This document shows positions 52,315 through 61,822 of a stretch of DNA of 64,000 bases, one piece after another. Below the pieces are notes generated by a model. That model did not search any database. It was not told where the DNA came from and saw only the letters and a list, made by a program, of their open reading frames with translations. The position numbers were made by a program, and so were the translations under genes. The DNA lies in contig NZ_NMWU01000037.1 in NCBI RefSeq assembly GCF_002860355.1, positions 1 through 64,000 of the forward strand, in the 5' to 3' direction. This DNA comes from Bifidobacterium margollesii. GTDB lineage: Bacteria > Actinomycetota > Actinomycetes > Actinomycetales > Bifidobacteriaceae. The stretch's first letter is position 1. Every line of letters starts with the position of its first letter.

Positions 52315-52992
52315 TCACTGGTTGTAGGAGACGATGGCGATCCCGCCATCGTCCAGCGGCAGCGAGGGATCGTAATCCAGCACCGTCACGCTGCCGTTCG
52401 CCGGACGTTCGCTCAGATCATAGCCTTCCGGTGCGAACCGGTGCATCAGGCTCAGCAGCGTATTGCCGTGCGAGATCACCAGCACATCGTCGCCGTCATG
52501 CAGACGGGGGTTGCCGGCGATGATCCGGAATCCGCCTTCCACACGCTCCCAGTATTCCGATTCGCTTTCGGCGTCGTGAAACGGATCGGCCTCCTTGAGG
52601 AAATCCTTGGTGGCGGCCAGACCGAACCGGCTCACGATCTCGTTGTAGGTCTTCGCGCCGTGAGGTGCGCCCGCCGCATACCAGGCCATCGCCATGTCGA
52701 GGCCTTCGTAGTAGCCGTAGAACTGCTCGCGGAAATGCATGTCGACCGTCAGTTCGGGGCGAGCATGGCCCGCCGCCTCGTTGATGTCGAGCACGCTGTG
52801 CGCGGTCTGCTCGGCGCGCGTGGTGTCCGAGCAGTATGCGGCCGCGAAATCCACGGATTCGAGCTTATGACCGGCCTTGACCGCATCGGCGATGCCGGAT
52901 TCGGTGAGCGGCGAATTCGACCAGCCCTGCAGTCTGTTGTACCGGTTGAAGTAGGTCTGCCCGTGGCGGACAAGATGCAGATGTAACGTCAT
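52315..52992 (-). CDS. Histidine phosphatase family protein (first of two)
   Basis: This 225-residue protein carries the RHG catalytic motif in HLHLVRHGQTYFNRYNRLQG (residues 4-23) and the second His in VLVISHGNTLLSLMHRF (about 181). A phosphoglycerate-mutase-like fold, probably hydrolysing a small phosphomonoester. Neighbouring gene is a second, divergent member of the same family. Substrate unknown. Confidence 0.9.
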   Translation of the reverse strand: MTLHLHLVRHGQTYFNRYNRLQGWSNSPLTESGIADAVKAGHKLESVDFAAAYCSDTTRAEQTAHSVLDINEAAGHARPELTVDMHFREQFYGYYEGLDMAMAWYAAGAPHGAKTYNEIVSRFGLAATKDFLKEADPFHDAESESEYWERVEGGFRIIAGNPRLHDGDDVLVISHGNTLLSLMHRFAPEGYDLSERPANGSVTVLDYDPSLPLDDGGIAIVSYNQ

Positions 52993-53102
52993 GCTTCCGA
53001 TTATGACACCACGTACTGAACGTGAGGAGCTGTGCCGCGCATGCAGCCGCGCGCACCGTCGTTTCGTCGTTCCCGGCATCGCGTCCGCCGCCGGATCCGG
53101 CG

Positions 53103-53978
53103 TCACATCTGAGAGCCGGACCCGCTTCCCGGAGCGTCCTTCCCCAGCACGTCGGGGATCGGCTTCCACTTCGGCATGCCTTCGGCGCGCAGCTGTTCAG
53201 GACCGTTCTCCCAGTCCACCAGCCCGGCGATCCTCGGCCCGGTATCGTATTCGTCGAGCATCCAGGTGATCGAACCGTCAGGACGGTATGTGGGGGTGAG
53301 CCTCGACCAGAAGGCGTTACGCATCGCCCCAAGGCCGCTGAGTCCATCCGGATCGATGCCGAGCAGCGTGGAGATGGTGGCCACGATCCAGGAACCATGA
53401 CTGACGATCACCAGCGTGGTTTCGGCGTCATCGTCCCTGAATTCCCCGATGATGTCACGCAGGGCGTCGGCCCCACGCCTTCCACACGCCTCACGGCTTT
53501 CCACGCCGTACTTGAGTTCGCCGCCGGTATGGGCCTTCCATGACGCGTACGCTTCGGCGTCCATGGCACATACTTCAGGCCGGGTGAGCCCCTCCCACCG
53601 GCCGAAGCTGCGCTCCCGAAGCCGCTTGTCGAGCGTGACCGGCAGACCGAGCAGATCGGCGAAGGCATGGGCCGTCCGTTCCGCACGAAACAGATCGGAT
53701 GCCATGACCACGAGCCGACGATCGGCAACCGGCGCGTTGCGGTATTCCTCGATGTCGCTGCGCTGCTGCGCATCAGGCCCCGGCTGGGCCAGCAGCTCGG
53801 GATGCGCGGCGATGTGACTCACCTTGGCCCAGTAGTATCGGGAGGCCAGTTCGTATCCGGTCTGGTCGGCCTGCCATTGGCCGATGATGTCCAACGGTAT
53901 GTCGATCTGCCCCTGCAGACGCCGAGCGAGGTTGTACGACGTGCGACCGTGCCGCACCATCACCACTTCATTGATCAT
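53103..53978 (-). CDS. Histidine phosphatase family protein (second of two)
   Basis: This 291-residue member has MVRHGRTSYNLARRLQGQID (about 7-26) and the second catalytic His in TTLVIVSHGSWIVATISTLL (about 206). An extra 60-residue C-terminal region carries WMLDEYDTGPRIAGLVDWEN and ends SGSGSQM. AGGGGA precedes the ATG at 53978. The two adjacent family members differ too much for a recent duplication. Confidence 0.9.
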   Translation of the reverse strand: MINEVVMVRHGRTSYNLARRLQGQIDIPLDIIGQWQADQTGYELASRYYWAKVSHIAAHPELLAQPGPDAQQRSDIEEYRNAPVADRRLVVMASDLFRAERTAHAFADLLGLPVTLDKRLRERSFGRWEGLTRPEVCAMDAEAYASWKAHTGGELKYGVESREACGRRGADALRDIIGEFRDDDAETTLVIVSHGSWIVATISTLLGIDPDGLSGLGAMRNAFWSRLTPTYRPDGSITWMLDEYDTGPRIAGLVDWENGPEQLRAEGMPKWKPIPDVLGKDAPGSGSGSQM

Positions 53979-54070
53979 CGATGTTTCCCCTGACGTGTGA
54001 AACCGATCGTTTTCTCGTACACATCTTAGCGAAGGACTACCCTTGAGCTGGACCAGAGTTGGGAGATGAT

Positions 54071-54799
54071 ATGAGGATTCTGCTGGCCGTGCCGAACATG
54101 ACGATGGCACGGGTTCTCGAAAGGACGCTTGACGGCGAACGGCATGAGGTGACCGTCTCATCCACGCACGGCGAGGTCAGGAAGACGCTGGAATCCGGCA
54201 GCTTCGATCTGGTGATCCTCGACGACGAGATGCAGGGGATGTCGTCCACCGAACTGACAAGCATGCTGAAGCGTCTGGACGGACACACGAAGGTGTTGTA
54301 TCTGACCACCCCCTCGTTCAGGAAAAGCGACAGGCCCGAATCCGATGCGGACAACGACGCCGATGCCCGTTGGGCGGCCAGCGAGGCGCTCGCCGCCCAG
54401 ATGGCCAGACGCCACGACATTCACGCGTCGCTTCCCAAGCCGTTTTCGAAGGCCCAGCTGCTGTCTCACATCGCCCTGTTGTGCGGGGCCGACGGGCAAC
54501 GCTCCTCGACGCTGATCAGCCACGGGGATCTGACGCTCGATCTTGCCAAACGTCAGGCGTTCTATGGCGACGTGAGGGATCCGATACCGCTCTCCCCCCG
54601 CGAATACGCCACGCTGGAGACGCTGATCCGCGCCAACGGCAGGTTCCTCTCCTTCGACGAACTGCTGGAGGCGGTGTTCGGCAGGGGTGTGTTCGAGCAG
54701 CGTGACGCCATGGAGGCGACCATGTACCACCTGATGAGAAAGCTTCGCCGCGCGGGCATGTACATCACCCAGCGCGGCGATATGTATCGCATTCTGTAG
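54071..54799 (+). CDS. Orphan OmpR-type response regulator with degenerate receiver domain
   Basis: This 242-residue protein has an N-terminal receiver-like domain and a C-terminal winged helix (ISHGDLTLDLAKRQAFYGDV at about 141, RDAMEATMYHLMRKLRRAGM at about 216). A likely phosphoacceptor Asp is D51 in LVILDDEM, and the conserved Lys is K123 in LPKPF. The paired acidic residues after strand 1 are absent (RILLAVPNM). The segment between Thr80 and Lys123 is about 20 residues longer than usual. The ATG at 54071 has GGGAGA upstream. No histidine kinase gene is near. It may act without classical phosphorylation. Confidence 0.85.
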   Translation: MRILLAVPNMTMARVLERTLDGERHEVTVSSTHGEVRKTLESGSFDLVILDDEMQGMSSTELTSMLKRLDGHTKVLYLTTPSFRKSDRPESDADNDADARWAASEALAAQMARRHDIHASLPKPFSKAQLLSHIALLCGADGQRSSTLISHGDLTLDLAKRQAFYGDVRDPIPLSPREYATLETLIRANGRFLSFDELLEAVFGRGVFEQRDAMEATMYHLMRKLRRAGMYITQRGDMYRIL

Positions 54800-54896
54800 A
54801 GCGGTTCGAGCGATTCCGCAGTGCGACGTCGCAGCACGCTGCCGTGCGATTCGACGCGATACCGTACATCGATACGAATCGATTCAGATCGATGTG

Positions 54897-56384
54897 TTAG
54901 ACGGTCTTTTCCTCCCCGGTCTTTTCGGCGCGGCCGTCCAGCATGAAGGCGCGGATCATGCACAGCGCGGTCACGGCGATGGCTGCCGCCATGAGGAAGT
55001 ATCCGGTCTGCGCGCCGTTGGCCGTGGCCACGGCTTCCGTCAGTCCCGAGTTCATGCCCAGATGCTGATACACGGACATCACGGTGGCGAGCACGGCGGT
55101 GCCGAGCGCGCAGCCGAACTGCTGGCAGGTATTGAACACGGCGTTGCCGTCGGCCTTGAGCTGCGGGGACACGTTCTTCAGACCGTCGGTGAACACGTTG
55201 GAGTAGGTGAAGCTGTATCCGAACACGTACACCACATGCAGGCATGCCACCCAGAACGGGGTGAGATGATGCGCCAGCAGTCCCTGCAGCAGCAGGCCGA
55301 GGAAGGCGAACGTCAGTCCGATGCCCACCGGCAGCCGCGCGCCCTTGCGGTCGAGCAGGGTGCCTCCGGCCGGGGCGCAGAACGCGCCGAGCAGCGCGCC
55401 GGGGAGAATCACGAATCCGGCGATCATCGAGGTGGCTCCAAGGCCCATCTGCACGAAGTTAGGCACGGTGAACGAGATGCCGAGCATGACGAACTGCAGC
55501 AGTACCAGCGACATCAGATGCCAGCGCAGCGACGGATCGGCCAGCACCGTGAGATTCATCAGCGGCCGTTCGGATCTGCGCTGCCTCCAATAGAAGACGA
55601 ACACGCAGATCACGCCGATCGCAAGGGAGACGACGGCCACGACGGGAATGGCCCCCATGGCTGTTCCCGCGAAATAATGCTGCACCACCAGTCCGGCCTG
55701 TTCGACACCGTAGAGCAGTCCGGTGAACCCCAGGGCGATCAGCACGACATGCCCGGGGTTGAGCGATGTCTTCTCGGTGGGGACGAACTGCCGCAGCGAG
55801 ACGAAGCCGAGGATGAAGATCAGCACGAGCAACGCGATGATGATGAGGAATGATTCTCGCCACGGCATGAACGTGGTGACGATGCCGCCGAAGGACGGGC
55901 CGAGCGCCGGAGCCAGGGCGACGACGAGATTGCCGTAGCCCATGAGCATGCCGATCTTGGTGCGCGGCGACTGTTCGAGGATCACGTTGAACATGAGCGG
56001 CATGCCGGTTCCGGTGGCGATGCCCTGCACCACTCTCGCTACGATCAGCGCGGTGAAGGTGGGCGACCAGAAGGCCAGCAGGGATCCAGTGATCGCCAGC
56101 ACGCATGCTGCGCTGAACACCGCCTTGTAGGTGAATCGACGCTTGAGGAACGCGGACAGCGGTATGGTGGCCGCCACCACGAGCAGATACGCGGTGGTCA
56201 CCCATTGCACGGTGGCCGCATCGACGGCGAACTCCTTCATCAGGTGCGGGAAGATGACGTTCATCATCGTTTCGGTGAGGATGCCGACGAACGCCAGGGC
56301 ACCGGTGGCGACGATGGAGCCTACGAGACGGAGGGTGATGTTGTTTCTGTTCTGATCGCGATCATACGCTGATGCCGAATTCAT
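54897..56384 (-). CDS. MFS transporter, DHA2 (drug:H+ antiporter) family
   Basis: This 495-residue protein has about 14 hydrophobic helices. It shows DHA2 motifs: QWVTTAYLLVVAATIPLSAF after helix 1, RVVQGIATGTGMPLMFNVIL (motif B, about 118-137) and GPSFGGIVTTFMPWRESFLI (motif C, about 158). Related to LmrB/EmrB exporters. Monocistronic, with no adjacent TetR or MarR regulator. Substrate not predictable. Confidence 0.9.
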   Translation of the reverse strand: MNSASAYDRDQNRNNITLRLVGSIVATGALAFVGILTETMMNVIFPHLMKEFAVDAATVQWVTTAYLLVVAATIPLSAFLKRRFTYKAVFSAACVLAITGSLLAFWSPTFTALIVARVVQGIATGTGMPLMFNVILEQSPRTKIGMLMGYGNLVVALAPALGPSFGGIVTTFMPWRESFLIIIALLVLIFILGFVSLRQFVPTEKTSLNPGHVVLIALGFTGLLYGVEQAGLVVQHYFAGTAMGAIPVVAVVSLAIGVICVFVFYWRQRRSERPLMNLTVLADPSLRWHLMSLVLLQFVMLGISFTVPNFVQMGLGATSMIAGFVILPGALLGAFCAPAGGTLLDRKGARLPVGIGLTFAFLGLLLQGLLAHHLTPFWVACLHVVYVFGYSFTYSNVFTDGLKNVSPQLKADGNAVFNTCQQFGCALGTAVLATVMSVYQHLGMNSGLTEAVATANGAQTGYFLMAAAIAVTALCMIRAFMLDGRAEKTGEEKTV

Positions 56385-56495
56385 GGATGATGCCTCTCTA
56401 CTTCATGTCATGCTGTGGGAGTCATGGTCCTGCTGTTCGGCGCGGTCGGAGAGGAACCGAGAACAACAGGACAAGAATGTTCCCCTCAAACGAAA

Positions 56496-56532
56496 ACCCC
56501 GCGACACAGCGGAAACGCCATTGTCGCGGGGT
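56496..56532 (-). terminator. Terminator of rpsD
   Basis: A perfect 11-bp stem, ACCCCGCGACA (56496-56506) with TGTCGCGGGGT (56522-56532), is followed on the minus strand by TTTTCGTTT. Confidence 0.85.
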
Positions 56533-56562
56533 CGGCGAAATAGCCGATGGGATCCCGTGGGA

Positions 56563-57189
56563 TCAGCGAGCGTAGAACTCGACCACGTACTGGATGTTCA
56601 CCTGCACGGGGATCTCCTCGACCTCCGGCTTGCGGGTGAGCGTGGCCTTCAGCGAGGCCAGATCGACATCCAGGTAGCCCGGAACGGCGGGCAGCACGTC
56701 GCGGTGCACGCCTTCAGCGGCGATCTGGAACGGCACCATGGTCTGGCTCTTCGGACGGACCTGAATGGTCTGGCCGGGCTTGACGTGGTAGCTCGGACGA
56801 TCAACCTTGTTGCCGTCGACCAGAATGTGGCCGTGGACGACGAACTGGCGGGCCTGAGCGGTGGTGCGGGCGAAGCCGGCACGCAGCACGAGGGCGTCGA
56901 GACGGGATTCGAGGAAACGCAGCATGGCGTTACCGGTCTGGCCGGCCTCGTGGGTACCCTTCTCGTAGGCGGCGCGAAGCTGCTTCTCGGACACGCCGTA
57001 CTGGGCGCGCAGACGCTGCTTTTCGCGCAGACGGACGGCGTAATCGGACTCAGTGCGACGACGGGTGCGACCATGCTCGCCGGGAGCATACGGACGCTTT
57101 TCGAAGATGCGCTGGGCCTTGGGGGTCAGAGCGATGCCGAGGGCGCGAGAAAGACGCACCTGACGGCGAGCACGCTGAACATTAGTCAT
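56563..57189 (-). CDS. rpsD: 30S ribosomal protein S4
   Basis: This primary 16S-rRNA-binding protein has 208 residues and begins [20 protein letters not shown]. The S4 RNA-binding domain is at about 95-155 ([20 protein letters not shown]). It lacks the Cys4 zinc motif found in some S4 proteins. It is monocistronic, as in actinobacteria where rpsD can be separate from the alpha operon. The 5' region contains two short hairpins. Confidence 0.97.
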   Translation of the reverse strand: MTNVQRARRQVRLSRALGIALTPKAQRIFEKRPYAPGEHGRTRRRTESDYAVRLREKQRLRAQYGVSEKQLRAAYEKGTHEAGQTGNAMLRFLESRLDALVLRAGFARTTAQARQFVVHGHILVDGNKVDRPSYHVKPGQTIQVRPKSQTMVPFQIAAEGVHRDVLPAVPGYLDVDLASLKATLTRKPEVEEIPVQVNIQYVVEFYAR

Positions 57190-57437
57190 GTTCCTTGTTC
57201 CTTTTCTGTCGTTATCTGAACGGAACGCGGAATCCTCGATTCCGCGCTGAGCCGGCCTCTTCCAATGCTTAACCGCGATCCTGTCGCGAACGGAACCAAA
57301 GGTTCCGCCGACCCATTGATGGGCTAAGGCTCCAGATCGGCGAATGCCTGACGGCAGACACCAAAATCAACATGATACACCATCATCTGACTTTTCCCGG
57401 TATCCCGGCGCGTTCGACGAATATCCGCCGAAATCCG
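57190..57437 (-). other. rpsD 5' region and uvrD 3' region
   Basis: No gene is visible. Short perfect hairpins CGCGGAATC/GATTCCGCG (about 57225-57246) and CGGAACC/GGTTCCG (about 57290-57306) lie in the rpsD leader. They could be S4 autoregulatory structures or the uvrD terminator, but the sequence does not decide. Confidence 0.3.
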
Positions 57438-60062
57438 TCAGAGTTTCTCGATGGGTGCCACTCGCAGCAGCAGACGTTTGACCCCTTCGGAGCCGAAGTC
57501 CACGGTGATCACCGAATTGCGGCCCTTGTCCTGCACCCCGACGATCCTGCCCAGACCATACTGATCATGGCTGATCCGATCGCCCTCATGGAAATCGGCG
57601 ATGTTCAGCCCGTTGCCGGTTCCCGACGTCGATGCGGCCGATCCGGAACCGGACGAGCCGCTTCCCGACGCCTTCTTCTTCGCCGAGGCGATGGAATCCA
57701 GCAGCTGCTTCTTCATCCGCTTGGTGGTCACCTTGCCGTTGCGACCGGACCCCGACGAGGAGGAACCATACGACTTCGAACCATATGACTTCGATCCGTA
57801 GGACGATCCGGAACCATACGACGAACCGCTCCCCCATCTCGATCCCGAACCGTACGAGGAACCGGAGCCGTACGACGATCCCGATCCGTACGACGACGAG
57901 CCGCCGAAATCCTCGAATCCGGAGAACTCGTCATCGTCATCGAAGTCGCCCCAACCGCCCCGCATCTTCTCGGAGCTGGTCTCCTTGCGCTTCCAGTCGA
58001 TCAGATCGGCCGGAATGTCGTCCAGGAACTGGCTGGGCATCATCTCCGCCGCCTGCCCCCACTGCGAACGGACCGCGGCACGCGTGACGTACAGGATCTG
58101 CCGGGCGCGCGTGATGCCCACATAGGCGAGCCTGCGCTCCTCCTCCAGTTCGCTCTCGTTGTCGATCGAACGGGAATGCGGGAAGGTGCCCTGCTCCATG
58201 CCGGTGAGGAACACGACCGGGTATTCGAGACCCTTGGCGGTGTGCAGGGTCATCAGCGTGACCTTGCCGGTGTCCTCCCCCTCGTCGGGCAGCTGATCGC
58301 TGTCCGCAACCAGAGCCGTGGTCTCCAGGAACCCGTTGAGCGTGGCGTCCGGCGTGTTCTGCTCGAACTCGGCCGCGGTGGACTGCAGCTGGGAGAGGTT
58401 CTCGACGCGGGTCTGATCCTGCGGATCGGTGGACTGCTGCAGCTCGGCGAGCAGACCGGACTTGTCGAGCACCTCGGCCACGATTTCCGAAGGCTTGGCA
58501 TCGTTGTTCGCCACGAACTCGCGCAGGCCCTTCATCAGATCACGGAACTCGCCCAGCAGTCTGGCCGTGCGCGTCGGCACGCCCTCGATGGAGTCCAAAT
58601 GGGTCAGAGCCTCCCACGCGCTGGTCTGATGCGCACTCGCGTAGTCGGTGAGCACGGCCTCCGCACGGGCGCCCAGCCCACGCTTGGGCACGTTGAGAAT
58701 ACGCCGAAGGTTCACATCGTCGTCCGGATTGGCCAGCGCCTGCAGGTAGGCCATCGCGTCCTTGACCTCACGGCGCTCGTAGAAGCGGGTGCCGCCCACA
58801 AGCTGGTACGGTATGCCGGCGTTGATCATCGCCTCCTCCAGCGACCTCGACTGAGCGTTGGCACGGTACATGACCGCGATGTCCGCGTAGGAGAATCCCT
58901 CCTCCCCCGCAAGACGAGCGATCTCCGTGGCGATCCACGAGGCCTCCTGCTGCGCGTTGTCGGCCGCATAGCCGACGATCTTGTCGCCCTGGCCGAGCGC
59001 CGTCCACAGCTTCTTCGGCTTGCGGCCCGGATTGAGCGAGATCACCTTGTTGGCCGCGTCGAGAATGGTCTGCGTGGAACGGTAGTTCTGCTCCAGCATG
59101 ATGGTTCTGGCGTTGGGGAAATCCTTCTCGAACTCCTGGATGTTGCGGATGTCCGCGCCACGGAACGCGTAGATCGACTGATCGGAATCACCCACCACGG
59201 TGATCCACGCCGGACCGTTCCTGCCCGCGCCCACGGCGCCCGGCTCCGGAGCGAGTTTGTCATCCACGCCGGCGAGCTCGCGCACCAGCACGTACTGGGC
59301 GTGGTTGGTGTCCTGATACTCGTCGACCAGAATGTAGCGGAACCGGTGATGGTAGTAGGCCGCCACATCGGGATGGTCGTGCAGCAATTCCACGGTGCGC
59401 ATGATCAGATCGTCGAAGTCCACCGCGTTGGCCGTGGCGAGCCGGTACTGGTATTCGGCGTACACGCAGGCGTACAGCTCCTCCACATTGCCGAAGCCGC
59501 CCACCTGCGGGTTGCGCTGCCCGGGCTTGAACTGAGGGGCGTACTCCTTGAGCTGGGTTCGCCAGTCCTGCAGATTGTTCTTGTAGTCGGAGATTCGGGC
59601 GAGGATCGAACGGGGCGTATACCGTTTGACGTCGATGTTCATCTCGGTGCAGATGATCTTCACGAGACGCTGCTGGTCGGCGGTGTCATAGATCGAAAAA
59701 CCGGACTTGAGGCCGATCTTGCCGCCGTCGCGGCGCAGGATGCGCACGCAGGCGGAGTGGAACGTGGAGACCCACATGCGCTGGGCCACCGGACCGATCA
59801 GCGTCTCCAGACGCTGCTTCATCTCCGCGGCGGCCTTGTTGGTGAACGTGATGGCCAGAATCTGACTGGGCCATACGCCGCCCACACCCATGATGTAGGC
59901 GATGCGGCGCGTGAGCACACGGGTCTTTCCGGAACCGGCGCCGGCCGCGATCAGCAGGGCCGGGCCGTAGTACTTCACCGCCTCGGTCTGCTGTTCGTTC
60001 AGTCCGGCGAGCAGCTCGTCGGCACTGCGCCTGATCACATCCGGCTCATCGTTCATCATCAT
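57438..60062 (-). CDS. UvrD/PcrA-type ATP-dependent DNA helicase
   Basis: This superfamily 1A 3'-5' helicase works in nucleotide-excision and mismatch repair and in clearing replication blocks. It has 874 residues. Motif I is AAGAGSGKTRVLTRRIAYIM (about 36-55), motif II is in ILVDEYQDTNHAQYVLVREL (about 238), and motifs III-VI continue to about residue 640 (LYVTRAAVRSQWGQAA). The C-terminal tail has a Gly/Ser/Tyr low-complexity stretch (about 719-774, repeated SSYGSG units), then a basic stretch and a short PcrA-like C-terminal Tudor-type end (GDRISHDQYGLGRIVGVQDK). The start is at 60062. Confidence 0.93.
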   Translation of the reverse strand: MMMNDEPDVIRRSADELLAGLNEQQTEAVKYYGPALLIAAGAGSGKTRVLTRRIAYIMGVGGVWPSQILAITFTNKAAAEMKQRLETLIGPVAQRMWVSTFHSACVRILRRDGGKIGLKSGFSIYDTADQQRLVKIICTEMNIDVKRYTPRSILARISDYKNNLQDWRTQLKEYAPQFKPGQRNPQVGGFGNVEELYACVYAEYQYRLATANAVDFDDLIMRTVELLHDHPDVAAYYHHRFRYILVDEYQDTNHAQYVLVRELAGVDDKLAPEPGAVGAGRNGPAWITVVGDSDQSIYAFRGADIRNIQEFEKDFPNARTIMLEQNYRSTQTILDAANKVISLNPGRKPKKLWTALGQGDKIVGYAADNAQQEASWIATEIARLAGEEGFSYADIAVMYRANAQSRSLEEAMINAGIPYQLVGGTRFYERREVKDAMAYLQALANPDDDVNLRRILNVPKRGLGARAEAVLTDYASAHQTSAWEALTHLDSIEGVPTRTARLLGEFRDLMKGLREFVANNDAKPSEIVAEVLDKSGLLAELQQSTDPQDQTRVENLSQLQSTAAEFEQNTPDATLNGFLETTALVADSDQLPDEGEDTGKVTLMTLHTAKGLEYPVVFLTGMEQGTFPHSRSIDNESELEEERRLAYVGITRARQILYVTRAAVRSQWGQAAEMMPSQFLDDIPADLIDWKRKETSSEKMRGGWGDFDDDDEFSGFEDFGGSSSYGSGSSYGSGSSYGSGSRWGSGSSYGSGSSYGSKSYGSKSYGSSSSGSGRNGKVTTKRMKKQLLDSIASAKKKASGSGSSGSGSAASTSGTGNGLNIADFHEGDRISHDQYGLGRIVGVQDKGRNSVITVDFGSEGVKRLLLRVAPIEKL
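57740..57905 (-). repeat. SSYGSG-type tandem repeats in the helicase tail
   Basis: Imperfect 18-bp units encoding S-S-Y-G-S-G, with S-Y-G-S-K variants, are repeated about eight times within the helicase C-terminus. Confidence 0.85.
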
Positions 60063-60148
60063 TCACGCTCCCCGTCCCGTAGATGTTCGATTCATGTCCT
60101 TGCCGTTCCGGCGATAAACCGAGTACATGAATCTACCATCCGGGCGGG

Positions 60149-61822
60149 TCAAATCGACTGATCGCCGTCGGCGGCCTGCGCACCGGATCGAACCGGGGCG
60201 TCGGACCGGACCGATGCGTCAGAACGAACCGCGTGCTCTTCGAGCAACTCGCCCACATTCGTGTCCTCATCCATATAGTGGTCGAAGACGTCGGTGATCT
60301 CCCTGCCCGGCGCCTCGGTGAGCATGGAGACGATGACGATGGCGAGCGCGGAGACGATGAAGGCCGGCAGCAGTTCGTAGATGCCGAAGACGCCGCCGAG
60401 CGGCTTGACGAACAGGTTCCATGCGAATACGGTGATCGCGCCGGCCGCCATGCCCGCCACGGCTCCCTGACGGTTCGCGCGGCGCCAGTACAGACTGAAC
60501 AGCATCAGCGGGCCGAATGACGCGCCCAGACCGGCCCAAGCGTATGAGACGATCTGGAAGATCGAGGAGTTCTGATCGGCGGCAATGATGCAGCCGAACA
60601 GGAAGACCGTGAGGATGGTGATGCGAGCCACCCACATGACCTGTCGGTCGGTGGCGTTGCGTTTGAAGATGCCTCGATAGATGTTTTCGGCCACGGCGGA
60701 CCCTGCGATGATCATGTAGCTGGACGAGGAGCTCATCGATGCGGCGAAGATGCCGGAGACCACCACGCCGCACACGAAGCTGGGCAGCAGGATCTGGCTG
60801 AGTACGATGAACACGCTTTCCGCAGCCACCTGGGTGCCGAACTGCGTGGGCAGCATGGCACGGCCGAACATGCCGATGGCGATGGCGCAGCCGAGCGAGA
60901 CGACGACCCATACGGTGGCGATGATGCGCGACTGGCGGATTTCCTCGGCGTCGCGGATGGAGAGGAACCGCACCAGCACCTGCGGCATGCCGAAGTAGCC
61001 CAGTCCCCATGCCAGCAGGGAGATGATGGTGATGATGTCGAAGTCGGCAGGGTTGCCGAACAGAGGGGCGCCGTTGGCCGTCATCTGGGCTCCGGTGGCG
61101 GGGTCGAGGATTGGGGATGCGGTGTGGTTGGCGCTGAGGTAGCCGGGGATGTCGGCGAGGAACGCGGCCACATGCTCGATGCCGCCGGCGTTGACCACCG
61201 TGCCGACGCATACGACGGCGAGCGCGAAGAACATGAGCATGCCCTGGATGAAGTCGGTGACGACGACGGAGAGGTATCCGCCGATGACCGTGTAGGCGAA
61301 GACGACGATGGCGCCGAGAATCATCATCAGGTGGTAGTCGAGGCCGAAGAGGGTGTCGAACAGTTTGCCGACGGTGACGAAGCAGCTGCCTACGTAGACG
61401 GCGAAGAACACGATGATGATGAGCGCCGCGATGGTGGAGAGGATGTTGCGGGTGTCGCCGAAGCGTTTGGAGAAGTAGTCGGGAAGGGTGATGGCGTTGC
61501 CGGCGGCCACGGAGTAGCGGCGCAGGCGTTTGGCGACGATTTTCCAGTTGAGGTAGGTGCCGAGGGCGAGGCCGAGGGCGGTCCATCCGGCGTCGGCGAT
61601 GCCGGTGAAGTAGGCGAGGCCGGGCAGGCCCATGAGCAGCCAGCCGGACATGTCGGAGGCTTCGGCGCTGAGTGCGGTGAGCCAGGGGCCGACGCCGCGG
61701 CCGCCTGCGAAGTACTGGGATGCCGATGAGTTGGATCGTTTCGAATAGAAGAATCCCACCGACAGCATGGCCGCGAAATACAGGACCATGGCCAGGAACA
61801 CCCAGATATCGCTGGTATGCAT
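60149..61822 (-). CDS. putP: Sodium/proline symporter
   Basis: This SSF-family transporter of 557 residues has about 13 membrane helices. It begins DIWVFLAMVLYFAAMLSVGF. The family signature is in YFAGGRGVGPWLTALSAEAS and DMSGWLLMGLPGLAYF (about 41-72). GLGYFGMPQVLVRFLSIRDA near residue 280 is also typical of PutP. It imports proline with Na+. The C-terminus is acidic and ends with a Ser/Asp/Ala repeat (VRSDASVRSDAPVRSGAQ). GGGGGAAG precedes the ATG at 61822. An upstream extension of 72 residues lacks family similarity and was excluded. Confidence 0.94.
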   Translation of the reverse strand: MHTSDIWVFLAMVLYFAAMLSVGFFYSKRSNSSASQYFAGGRGVGPWLTALSAEASDMSGWLLMGLPGLAYFTGIADAGWTALGLALGTYLNWKIVAKRLRRYSVAAGNAITLPDYFSKRFGDTRNILSTIAALIIIVFFAVYVGSCFVTVGKLFDTLFGLDYHLMMILGAIVVFAYTVIGGYLSVVVTDFIQGMLMFFALAVVCVGTVVNAGGIEHVAAFLADIPGYLSANHTASPILDPATGAQMTANGAPLFGNPADFDIITIISLLAWGLGYFGMPQVLVRFLSIRDAEEIRQSRIIATVWVVVSLGCAIAIGMFGRAMLPTQFGTQVAAESVFIVLSQILLPSFVCGVVVSGIFAASMSSSSSYMIIAGSAVAENIYRGIFKRNATDRQVMWVARITILTVFLFGCIIAADQNSSIFQIVSYAWAGLGASFGPLMLFSLYWRRANRQGAVAGMAAGAITVFAWNLFVKPLGGVFGIYELLPAFIVSALAIVIVSMLTEAPGREITDVFDHYMDEDTNVGELLEEHAVRSDASVRSDAPVRSGAQAADGDQSI

